Shown here piece after piece: positions 7,404 through 13,781 of a stretch of DNA of 17,853 nucleotides. The stretch is taken from NCBI GenBank assembly GCA_919902485.1, contig CAKKRB010000268.1, forward strand, positions 1 through 17,853, in the 5' to 3' direction. The translations under genes were made by a program, and so were the position numbers. The notes under the pieces were generated by a model. That model saw only the letters and a program-made list of their open reading frames with translations, did not search any database and had not been told where the DNA came from. Origin of the DNA: Omnitrophica bacterium GWA2_41_15. GTDB taxonomy: Bacteria; Omnitrophota; Gorgyraeia; Gorgyraeales; Gorgyraeaceae. Every line of letters begins with the position of its first letter. Position 1 is the stretch's first letter.

Positions 7404-8204
7404 CCAGATTATTTCCTTGGAATCAAAAACTGGGCCGTCTTTACAGGCGAGTTTATTGCCTGTTTTAGTCTTTACAACGCATCCAAGGCACGCGCCGATT
7501 CCACAGGCCATGTTTTCTTCCAGAGACACCTGGCATTCAAAATTCCGCTCTTCGCATATCTGGGCAATACATTTGAGCATTCCATGCGGCCCGCATACAT
7601 ATACAACAGTTTCAAAATTACTCTCTGTGGTCTTTAAAATATTGTGGAATAACTTTGACACAAAACCCTTACACCCATAAGTACCATCGTCTGTAGAAAC
7701 ATAAACTTCAGATGTGAACTTTTTGAAATCCTTTTCGCACAGGATCAGTTTTTTTGTCTTTGCCCCTATTAAGACAATGGTTTTTATTTTCTTTTTTGTT
7801 AATTCTTCTGCGAGAAAAACCAGAGGCGCAGCGCCTATGCCGCCGCTGATTATAATGGCTCGAGGCTCCAAGTTCGGGGCATGGGCTCTAGGCAAAACAA
7901 AACCATTGCCTAGCGGGCCAAGGATATCAAAAGACTCTCCCTTTTGCTTTTTAGAGAGCACATCTGTGCCTTTCCCTACAACTTCGTATAGAATTTCTAT
8001 CTCCTTTACCCTCGACCCTTTACCCTTCACCCTATGTATACTAAATGGCCTTCTTAAAAGAGGTTCAAATGAATCGCTGCATTTAATTTCCACAAACTGG
8101 CCTGGTTTTGCTGATCTGGCAATGTAAGGGGCATCCAGAACCATTTTATAATAGACATATCTTGTTTTTTCGTTCGATAAAATTTTTGCTTTGATGTCTT
8201 TCAT
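7401..8204 (-). CDS. pyrK: Dihydroorotate dehydrogenase electron transfer subunit
   Basis: 267-residue FAD and [2Fe-2S] protein that passes electrons from PyrD FMN to NAD. Visible: the FAD-binding LLRRPFSIH, the LGPLGNGF loop, GGIGAAPL of the NAD-binding domain, the YVCGPHGML motif, and a C-terminal iron-sulfur motif CGIGACLGC with a fourth Cys (C234, C239, C242, C254). Two stretches look out of place: VKGKGSRVKEI (coded at about 8003-8034) and RAHAPNLEPRA (about 7857-7893). Both replace loop positions and are coded by short repetitive DNA. The gene starts one base after the stop of the EndoQ gene. The protein is slightly longer than Bacillus PyrK (about 256 aa), in line with those loops. Confidence 0.95.
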   Translation of the reverse strand: MKDIKAKILSNEKTRYVYYKMVLDAPYIARSAKPGQFVEIKCSDSFEPLLRRPFSIHRVKGKGSRVKEIEILYEVVGKGTDVLSKKQKGESFDILGPLGNGFVLPRAHAPNLEPRAIIISGGIGAAPLVFLAEELTKKKIKTIVLIGAKTKKLILCEKDFKKFTSEVYVSTDDGTYGCKGFVSKLFHNILKTTESNFETVVYVCGPHGMLKCIAQICEERNFECQVSLEENMACGIGACLGCVVKTKTGNKLACKDGPVFDSKEIIW

Positions 8205-8205
8205 A

Positions 8206-9438
8206 TTAAAACAAGTCCAATTGTTTTTCGCCTGCGCTGTCTTTTTCTTCCAATATTTTTATTGTACCGTATTCTCCGTCAAAGCCCGGCAGGATATTTA
8301 CATTTCCATTTCTCACATTGATAATTGCCTTTGCGATCTTTAGAGGCAGTTCCTTCAAAAGCCTGTCTTCGCCGACTTCTGTCAATACTTCCAGTTCTGT
8401 CCCAAGGCGCGGGACTATTGCCATGTATTCTGAGTTAACTGCCTTTGAGGCGTCGCCCACTCCCAATACATCACCTATAATCTCTGATAACGGCACCATC
8501 CTCTTAAAAGGGATGCTGTTTTCCGGCACAAACCCTTGAGGCCTGTCTGCCAGCTCCGCGACCCTATTCATAACGCCTATTGTAAGAGGTTTTTTGCACA
8601 CAGGACAGATATTTTTATTTTTCCTTGTTTCCTCAGGGCTGAAACGAACATCGCAGGCCCTGTGGCCGTCATAGTGGTATTTACCTTCTTCTGGAAAAAA
8701 TTCAATTGTGTATAAAAATTTATTTTTGTCTTTTTTCTTAAGCACGTCCAGTATTGCCTTATAGCTCATTTCTGTATCAAATACATTTGCCTCTCTGCCT
8801 ATTTTCTGAGGGCTGTGCGAGTCAGAATTTGAAATCAGGCTGAATCTGTCTAACCCGCTCCACTGCCAGTTCATAGCAGGATCAGAGGAAAGCCCTGTTT
8901 CCAAAGCGTATATATCTTTTGAATATTCTTCAAAACATTCCTCTATTGAATCAAACCCTGATTTGGAACCAAAAAGCGAGAACCACGGGGTCCATATGTG
9001 GCCGGGCACAAGGCATATATCCTTGCTTATCCCAAATAAAATCTCTGCCAGGTCTTTTGCGTCAATGCCTATGATAGGCCTCCCGTCATACGCAATATTC
9101 CCATAACCAGAAAGAGTGGAATTTATTTTATCGGCAATATCGAAACTCGGCACAAAAATAACATTATGAATTTTCCTGACCTTTCCATTTTTTGAATAGA
9201 TACTGGATACCTCTCCTGTGAGCATAAAATTCACGCCGTTATATTCAAATAAGCCATTCCCTGAATCCTTTAAGGTATTTTTTAATTCCTCAAGCCAGAG
9301 ATAGTGCGTAAAATCGCCTGTGCCAAGCAAGGATATGCCTTTAAGCTTTGCGTATTCTGAAAGGGTCTTTATATTCATGTCAGGGCTTGTGGCCCTGCTG
9401 TATTTTGAATGTATGTGGAAATCAGCTATAAACTTCAT
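8206..9438 (-). CDS. Endonuclease Q-like PHP-domain DNA repair nuclease with C-terminal clamp-binding motif
   Basis: 410-residue protein with an N-terminal PHP phosphoesterase domain: MKFIADFHIHSKYSRATS (H8, H10 metal ligands), LGTGDFTH (38-45), TGEVSS (74-79), H91, PGHIWTPWFS (145-154) and NSDSHS (204-209). A zinc-finger-like segment follows (C262, C278, C281 with nearby His), then a helix-hairpin-like C-terminal region (IVPRLGTELEVL, KIAKAIINVRNG). This order matches endonuclease Q, which nicks DNA 5' of deaminated bases and abasic sites; homologues are often mislabelled as UvrD-like or hypothetical. The last five residues are QLDLF, a near-ideal beta-clamp (DnaN) binding motif. I start at ATG 9438 because the family begins at MKF; the in-frame extension to 9474 runs through a palindrome. 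It sits between pyrC and pyrK in the UMP operon. Confidence 0.85.
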   Translation of the reverse strand: MKFIADFHIHSKYSRATSPDMNIKTLSEYAKLKGISLLGTGDFTHYLWLEELKNTLKDSGNGLFEYNGVNFMLTGEVSSIYSKNGKVRKIHNVIFVPSFDIADKINSTLSGYGNIAYDGRPIIGIDAKDLAEILFGISKDICLVPGHIWTPWFSLFGSKSGFDSIEECFEEYSKDIYALETGLSSDPAMNWQWSGLDRFSLISNSDSHSPQKIGREANVFDTEMSYKAILDVLKKKDKNKFLYTIEFFPEEGKYHYDGHRACDVRFSPEETRKNKNICPVCKKPLTIGVMNRVAELADRPQGFVPENSIPFKRMVPLSEIIGDVLGVGDASKAVNSEYMAIVPRLGTELEVLTEVGEDRLLKELPLKIAKAIINVRNGNVNILPGFDGEYGTIKILEEKDSAGEKQLDLF

Positions 9439-9448
9439 AGGCCTTTTC

Positions 9449-9484
9449 CACCCCGTAGGTGGACGTATGTCCACCTACGGGGTG
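9449..9484. repeat. Perfect palindrome, family H copy 1 (pyrC-EndoQ gap)
   Basis: Arms CACCCCGTAGGTGGAC (9449-9464) and its exact reverse complement (9469-9484) flank GTAT. The stem core CGTAGGWGG is shared with the hairpins at 16267-16301 and 16644-16678. The element overlaps the 3' end of pyrC: it codes for the last residues and the TAG stop (9477-9475). No T tract follows on the minus strand, so it is not a standard terminator. Confidence 0.85.
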
Positions 9485-10755
9485 TTCTTATATACAACAT
9501 TACCTTTGCGTATAGTATACTCAACCACACCTTTAAGTTTTCTGCCAATAAATGCGGAATTTTTAGACCTGGATACAAAATCTTGTTTTTTCACCAGCCA
9601 TTCTTTATCAGGAGAAATAATAGCTATATCCGCGTCCTTTCCTGCGGCCAGAGTACCCTTATCTATACCCAGAGCCTTTGCCGGATTTAAAGAGATCTTT
9701 TTTACAAGCTCGCTCCAGGTAAGAATTCCGCTTACAATTAATTCAGTGATGCTTACTGAAAGTTCTGTCTCAAGCCCCGTAGTTCCAAATTCCGCATGGT
9801 CAAATTCTATGTCTTTTTCATTTTCTGTGTGCGGGGCATGATCAGACGCAATAATATCTATTGTGCCGTCCTCTAAACCCTGTTTTATTGCCGCTATATC
9901 CTCCTTACTTCTCAGAGGAGGATTGATTTTCATATTTGTATTATAATCTAATAAATCTTCTTCGTTTAAAGTGAAGTAATGCGGCGCTGTTTCGCAAGTC
10001 ACCTTTACGCCAATTTTTTTTGCCTTTCTTATTATCTCCACTGACTCGCTAGTGCTTACATGCGCAATGTGAATATCAGCGCCTGTTTCTTCTGCAAGTT
10101 TTATATCCCGGCTTACTCTTTTATATTCTGATTCCTTTGAGATCCCTCTCAACCCAAGCCTGGTAGAGGTAAACCCCAGATTAACCATGCCGTTATTGGA
10201 TAAGGACTTATCTTCTGAATGGCATATAACAAGTACTTTTTCTTTTTTTGCTTTTTCAAGCGCCTTCAGCATTATTTCACCTCTGTCAATTGATGCGCCG
10301 TCGTCTGAAATCGCTATTACGCCTTCTTTTTTTAATCCAGCTATATTCACCAGCTCTCTGCCAGCCCTTCCAATTGTAATTGCCCCGCATATAAAAACAT
10401 CTACATTGGCTGTATTCTTAATAATCTCTTTCAGGGCCTTTATGATTTCTATTGAATCAAGACTGGGCAATGTATTTGGCATAGCGAGAACGCTGGTAAT
10501 CCCGCCTATGGCTGCAGCCTTTGTGCCGCTCGCAATAGTTTCTTTGTCTTCCCTGCCTGGCTCTCTTAAATGAACGTGCATGTCAATAATGCCTGGGATA
10601 ATAATCTTACCGCTGGCATCAATAACTGTTTCAGCCTTGGGATCTATTACCTTTGCAACCTTGGATATCTTTTCTCCCTCTACGAGAATATCCATCACTT
10701 CGTCTATTTTATTTGCAGGGTCAACTACATGTCCGTTTTTAATAACCAATTTCAT
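9475..10755 (-). CDS. pyrC: Dihydroorotase
   Basis: 426-residue class I dihydroorotase that cyclises carbamoyl-aspartate. The amidohydrolase metal site is complete: H60 and H62 in IIDMHVHLREPG, D152 in SDDG, H179 in ICHSED, H232 in IAHVST, and the catalytic D305 in ASDHAPH. Numbering almost coincides with well-studied bacterial class I enzymes. The C-terminus returns to the small beta domain (KDADIAIISPD, GRKLKGVVEYTIRKGNVVYKN). The final Asn-Thr-Pro and the stop lie in palindrome H1, so the original C-terminus may have been altered slightly by that element. Its start overlaps the pyrB end by 17 bases. Confidence 0.97.
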   Translation of the reverse strand: MKLVIKNGHVVDPANKIDEVMDILVEGEKISKVAKVIDPKAETVIDASGKIIIPGIIDMHVHLREPGREDKETIASGTKAAAIGGITSVLAMPNTLPSLDSIEIIKALKEIIKNTANVDVFICGAITIGRAGRELVNIAGLKKEGVIAISDDGASIDRGEIMLKALEKAKKEKVLVICHSEDKSLSNNGMVNLGFTSTRLGLRGISKESEYKRVSRDIKLAEETGADIHIAHVSTSESVEIIRKAKKIGVKVTCETAPHYFTLNEEDLLDYNTNMKINPPLRSKEDIAAIKQGLEDGTIDIIASDHAPHTENEKDIEFDHAEFGTTGLETELSVSITELIVSGILTWSELVKKISLNPAKALGIDKGTLAAGKDADIAIISPDKEWLVKKQDFVSRSKNSAFIGRKLKGVVEYTIRKGNVVYKNTP

Positions 10756-11707
10756 TTTTTATATCCTTATCTCTGACCTGCGACACCCAGAATAATACTG
10801 CCATCCTCACAGCTATCCCGTTTGTGACCTGCTCCAATATTACAGAATTCTGGCCATCAGCAACCCCGCTTGAAATCTCAACGCCTCTGTTTATCGGGCC
10901 GGGATGCATTACAATTATATCTTTCTTTGCTTTTTTCAACCTGTCTTCTGTAATCCCGAAATTCTTAAAATACTCCAGTTGGCTTGGAAAAGCCTCCATG
11001 CTGTCCCGCTCAAACTGCATCCTTAAGACATTTATAGCATCAGCTTCTTTCAGCGCTTCATCTATATTATCAGTAACCTTAACCCCTGTCTTTTCTATGC
11101 CTGGAGGTATCAGCATTTTCGGAGCGCAAACAGTCACGTTTGCCCCGAACTTAGTGAGGCCCCATATATTTGAACGCGCAACCCTGGAATGAGCAATATC
11201 TCCTACAATGCTGACATTCAGGCCTTCGAGTTTGCCAAGTTTTTTTCTCAAAGTAAACATATCCAGAAGCGCCTGCGTAGGATGTTCATGCCAGCCGTCG
11301 CCCGCATTTATAACGCTTATATTTACATTCCGGCCAAGCATATTGGCGGCGCCTGAGCAATTATGCCTTACTACAATAATATCTGCCTTTAATGCCTCTA
11401 TATTTTTACCTGTATCATTCAAGGTTTCGCCCTTTTTTACACTTGAAGATTCAACCGCAATATTTATAACATCAGCTGACAGCCTCTTGGCAGCTACTTC
11501 AAAAGAAACCCTGGTCCTCGTAGAAGGTTCATAAAACAGGTTCACTACGGTTTTGCCGCGCAGGGCAGGAACCTTTTTAATCTTTCTATCGAGGATTTCC
11601 CTGAATGAACTCGCTGTATCCAGAAGAAGCTCTATGTCTTCTTTTGAGAGATATTCAAGGCCCAAAAGGTCTTTATGAACCCATAATGCTCTTTTCTTTT
11701 TACTCAT
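10739..11707 (-). CDS. pyrB: Aspartate carbamoyltransferase catalytic subunit
   Basis: 322-residue transferase joining carbamoyl phosphate and aspartate, the first committed step of UMP synthesis. The carbamoyl phosphate motif FYEPSTRTRVSFE (STRTR at 62-66), the loop VKKGETLNDT (90-99), RHNCSGAA (114-121) and HPTQALLD (142-149) are intact, and the aspartate-binding region HPGPINRGVEI is present near residue 270. No pyrI regulatory-chain gene is nearby, consistent with the unregulated class controlled by PyrR at transcription level. The start overlaps the pyrR end by 8 bases. Confidence 0.97.
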   Translation of the reverse strand: MSKKKRALWVHKDLLGLEYLSKEDIELLLDTASSFREILDRKIKKVPALRGKTVVNLFYEPSTRTRVSFEVAAKRLSADVINIAVESSSVKKGETLNDTGKNIEALKADIIVVRHNCSGAANMLGRNVNISVINAGDGWHEHPTQALLDMFTLRKKLGKLEGLNVSIVGDIAHSRVARSNIWGLTKFGANVTVCAPKMLIPPGIEKTGVKVTDNIDEALKEADAINVLRMQFERDSMEAFPSQLEYFKNFGITEDRLKKAKKDIIVMHPGPINRGVEISSGVADGQNSVILEQVTNGIAVRMAVLFWVSQVRDKDIKNEIGY

Positions 11708-12242
11708 CTTGTTTCTCTTCTATGTAAACGCTGTCCTCGTTATCTATCTCTTCCAGTTTCACCTGCACAAGTTCTTTCTGAGATGTAGGAAGATTTTTAC
11801 CCACATAATCAGCCCTTATAGGAAGTTCGCGGTGGCCCCTGTCTACCAGAACAGCAAGTTGTATTGCCCCTGGCCTCCCAAAATCTATAATCGCATCCAA
11901 CGCGCACCTTATAGTGCGGCCTGTATACAAAACATCGTCCACAAGTATTATGTTCTTATTTTCTATGTCAAAATCTATCTCTGTATTATGTATAACAGGC
12001 TGTTCTGCCACAAGGCTCAGGTCATCTCTATAAAAGGTTATATCCAGGGCCCCCACGTCTAATTTTGTGCCATATAAATTATTTATCACCTTTGCGATGC
12101 GCTCTGCAAGGACATATCCTCTTGTCCGTATCCCGATTATAGCCAGGGCCTTAACGCCTTTATTGTTTTCTATAATTTCATGGCTTATCCTTGTAATCGC
12201 GCGTTCTATCTCTTCCTTTGTAAAAACCTGTTTTAGAGGCAT
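11700..12242 (-). CDS. pyrR: Bifunctional pyrimidine operon attenuator / uracil phosphoribosyltransferase
   Basis: 180-residue RNA-binding regulator with the type I phosphoribosyltransferase fold. The PRPP motif IILVDDVLYTGRTIR is at 98-112. GIRTRGYVLAERIA (37-50) and VDRGHRELPIRADYVGKNLPTS (about 133-154, rich in basic residues) are the conserved surfaces of PyrR. In Bacillus PyrR, UMP binding lets it grip a leader RNA loop and favour a terminator. Such a loop and a terminator are both visible directly upstream (12339-12358 and 12256-12294). The start is set by AGGAG at 12252-12248, 5 bases before ATG. It is the first gene of the pyr operon. Confidence 0.96.
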   Translation of the reverse strand: MPLKQVFTKEEIERAITRISHEIIENNKGVKALAIIGIRTRGYVLAERIAKVINNLYGTKLDVGALDITFYRDDLSLVAEQPVIHNTEIDFDIENKNIILVDDVLYTGRTIRCALDAIIDFGRPGAIQLAVLVDRGHRELPIRADYVGKNLPTSQKELVQVKLEEIDNEDSVYIEEKQDE

Positions 12243-12255
12243 ATTATCTCCTGGT

Positions 12256-12294
12256 AAAATAAAAAAGGGCGTTCATCCTTTTGACTACGCCCTT
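12256..12294 (-). terminator. Leader terminator of the pyr operon
   Basis: On the minus strand, AAGGGCGT (12294-12287), a 14-base loop and ACGCCCTT (12272-12265) are followed by TTTTATTTT. This is an intrinsic terminator placed between the promoter and pyrR, ending just before the pyrR Shine-Dalgarno. In this position it can only make sense as a conditional (attenuator) terminator. I could not identify a convincing antiterminator pairing by eye. Confidence 0.88.
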
Positions 12295-12338
12295 GTATTA
12301 GAATAATACTGTATATTATATTCACTTTTTGCTCCCTT

Positions 12339-12358
12339 ATCAGCCTCTCTGTGCTGAT
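12339..12358 (-). promoter_or_regulatory. PyrR-binding loop in the pyr leader RNA
   Basis: The minus strand reads ATCAGC ACAGAGAG GCTGAT: a 6-bp stem closing a purine-rich loop. The run CAGAGAGGCTGA matches the conserved loop side of PyrR-binding sites known from Bacillus (the AGAGAGGCU-type motif). It lies about 16-36 bases after the predicted transcription start and upstream of the leader terminator, as in classical PyrR attenuators. Motif and position are seen; binding is inferred. Confidence 0.82.
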
Positions 12359-12381
12359 TTAAAGGTACTTGTTAATTTTAA

Positions 12382-12409
12382 ATTGTACCACCTTTTTTTA
12401 GAATGTCAA
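12382..12409 (-). promoter_or_regulatory. Sigma70-type promoter of the pyr operon
   Basis: Perfect -35 TTGACA (12409-12404), a 16-base spacer and -10 TACAAT (12387-12382) on the minus strand. Transcription would start near 12375, giving a leader of about 130 bases with the PyrR loop and terminator. The -35 box lies only 9 bases after the stop of the broken methyltransferase gene. Confidence 0.88.
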
Positions 12410-12417
12410 GGTTTTTC

Positions 12418-12863
12418 CTAAGAAGTGTGCTTTAGTAATTCAAGGCTTGGTTTGTTCCCAAAAATAGCATACCCATTTATCGCCCAAGGCTTGTAGTCTA
12501 TAATGCTATCGTTCGAACAATGCCATATAAATTTCAACAATTTACTACCAGGATCTTTTCCTCTGCCTCTTGCAAAATCAAACATTAATAGATAACCATT
12601 TGGATTATCCCAAGATAAAGCTTGGCACCATATTTCATCTTTTTTCCCTTCTTTAAAATATGGGTCGATCAAACAAATTATAATATCATATTTTTCCAAT
12701 GTTCATTCTTCAGATCATATTTCCCTGCGCCAGCATGAGAATCTATATAAGCTATTGAAGCTGCAGGATTTTCCTTGATTATCCTTTCAATAAGTTCCAA
12801 TAAATAAAAGTGTTTTAAATAATCTCCTAAATTACCAGCGTTTTTATCCTGAAGATAAGGCAT
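12418..12863 (-). pseudogene. Broken RlmJ-like rRNA adenine methyltransferase
   Basis: Two overlapping reading frames together resemble a shortened RlmJ (23S rRNA A2030 N6-methyltransferase). The first (12863-12678, 61 codons, ATG with a TTAGGAG ribosome site) holds NAGNLGDYLKHFYLLELIE and the SAM-binding YIDSHAGAGKYDL (residues 39-51), closely matching the RlmJ N-terminus. The second (to 12418, about 93 codons, no good start of its own) holds CLIDPYF, which looks like the catalytic DPPY motif with one Pro missing, then YLLMFDFARGRGK and a C-terminal INGYAIFGNKP. RlmJ has roughly 95 residues between these motifs that are absent here, and the frame changes at the joint. I read this as an internal deletion plus frameshift. 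Family assignment is moderately sure; inactivation is likely. Confidence 0.6.
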
Positions 12864-12873
12864 TTTTTAACTC

Positions 12874-13009
12874 CTAATATTGAAAATCTACTGCATGCTT
12901 TTCCCAGTCAATAGTTTTCAATTTTTAATAGGCGCGCATATGTTTCTGCTAAACGTAACGCTGCTATTATTATATCTTCATCTCTATATTTGCCTACTGC
13001 TCTTTTCAT
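12874..13009 (-). pseudogene. Small ORF with frameshifted tail, family unknown
   Basis: From ATG 13009 a 33-codon frame reads MKRAVGKYRDEDIIIAALRL and continues AETYARLLKIENY to a TGA at 12910-12908. Skipping one base (T at 12910) gives DWEKHAVDFQY and a TAG at 12876-12874, which sits inside the TTAGGAG ribosome site of the next gene, as expected for the true end of a packed operon gene. The protein-like composition across the shift suggests a recent one-base insertion. The same frame upstream is joined to the 62-aa ORF through a TAA at 13027-13025, so the two could be parts of one decayed gene. I do not recognise the family. Confidence 0.42.
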
Positions 13010-13024
13010 ATACCGGTTTATATC

Positions 13025-13213
13025 TTAGACACCGCCATATCTTCTTACTCTTTTGTAAGCAGTCATATTAAAAGGGAAACTAAAGCCCAATGATGGAATA
13101 TTTTGATTTTTTATGGCCTTTTGAATTTTATATTTACTGATCCCGCATAAGTGTTTTTCTTTTATCATCCTGTTTTTAAAATTAAAGCAATTTTTACAGA
13201 AATATTTACGCAT
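13025..13213 (-). CDS. Small Cys-rich hypothetical protein
   Basis: 62 codons beginning MRKYFCKNCFNFKNRM, with a CxxC pair (C6, C9) and a third Cys at 23 in KEKHLCGISKYKI; this may be a small zinc-ribbon start, but a fourth ligand is not evident. The protein is basic. Its ATG overlaps the end of the 143-aa gene by 8 bases (ATGCGTAA), a sign of real coupling. The frame stays open in sense beyond its stop (DINRYMKRAVGKYRDEDI follows directly), so the present TAA could be a nonsense mutation in a longer gene. No function can be assigned. Confidence 0.45.
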   Translation of the reverse strand: MRKYFCKNCFNFKNRMIKEKHLCGISKYKIQKAIKNQNIPSLGFSFPFNMTAYKRVRRYGGV

Positions 13214-13637
13214 TTTTTATATCCTCTAATTGTAAAAGCGCACTTTTAATCCTTAGGCTTTCTGGGATAATTTCAAGCCCTGCCTTAAGGGCCTTTTTAC
13301 TTAGTGATTCTCTGTATTCCTCTTTTAAATATGCGCAAATAACCATAATAACCTGTTTTGTTGAACTATAGCCATTATGTTTTTTAAACTGCTCTAATAA
13401 ACTTATTAAAATATCCTTAAAATACGGTTTTATTTTGTGCGTAACTGACATTGGCGGATGCGTAAAGTACATAATCAACAAACCTGTCAAAAGACTAAAC
13501 TCATCTAGATATGGATTTTCTGCGCTCACTAGATATGGAAGCGTAATATCTCCTGGTGCCATAACTTGTCTCGCGATTTTAGATGTTTTTTCATAAACCA
13601 TCCAGACTATTGAATACTCTTTTAATGCCTTCTGCAT
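13206..13637 (-). CDS. Hypothetical protein, 143 aa
   Basis: Soluble, mainly helical-looking protein starting MQKALKEYSIVWMVYEKTSK, with a hydrophobic middle segment (EFSLLTGLLIMYFTHPP, about 46-62), a KQVIMVICAYLKEEYRESL helix (about 94-112) and a C-terminus LRIKSALLQLEDIKNA. No motif that I recognise. It is the first gene of a three- or four-gene cluster whose downstream members are decayed. Composition and the coupled overlap with the next gene argue that it is or was expressed. The ribosome site is poor (AAAGG about 16 bases before the ATG), while a -10-like TAAAAT sits 6 bases before the ATG, so translation could be nearly leaderless. The alternative is a gene remnant. Confidence 0.6.
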   Translation of the reverse strand: MQKALKEYSIVWMVYEKTSKIARQVMAPGDITLPYLVSAENPYLDEFSLLTGLLIMYFTHPPMSVTHKIKPYFKDILISLLEQFKKHNGYSSTKQVIMVICAYLKEEYRESLSKKALKAGLEIIPESLRIKSALLQLEDIKNA

Positions 13638-13668
13638 GTATATATTTTAGACCTTTTGTAATAGAAGT

Positions 13669-13688
13669 GTCGATAGAAGTTTATCGAC
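13669..13688. other. Short inverted repeat upstream of the 143-aa gene
   Basis: GTCGATA (13669-13675) and TATCGAC (13682-13688) form a 7-bp stem with a 6-base loop, about 35 bases upstream of the 143-aa gene and downstream of the ORF6N gene. It lies near the expected promoter region of the accessory cluster and could be an operator. No T tract follows. Otherwise the 144 bp between the two genes shows nothing clear. Confidence 0.3.
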
Positions 13689-13781
13689 GATAAATGAAAA
13701 ACAATCCAGCTAAATTAGAATAAATTGTCCAAAATGCCAAATTGCCACCTTGATAGCAAAGTACTCTTGAGTATCCATGCA

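Noticed and set aside
9439..9474. Longer N-terminus for the EndoQ gene (start at 9474)
   Set aside because: The extension is coded by the H1 palindrome and the family begins at MKFIADFHIHSKYS.
9320..9841. Plus-strand open frame of 173 codons
   Set aside because: It lies antisense to the EndoQ and pyrC genes and crosses their junction and the H1 palindrome. It shows no recognisable motif, while the minus-strand frames are clear family members. The same applies to plus-strand frames at 748-1191, 1324-1851, 7714-8127, 10187-10573 and 10824-11192.
12880..13071. Plus-strand 63-codon frame rich in Leu, Phe and Tyr
   Set aside because: Its hydrophobic look is what antisense of a Lys/Glu/Ala-rich coding strand gives. 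The minus strand in the same place has better coding sense and operon-like spacing.
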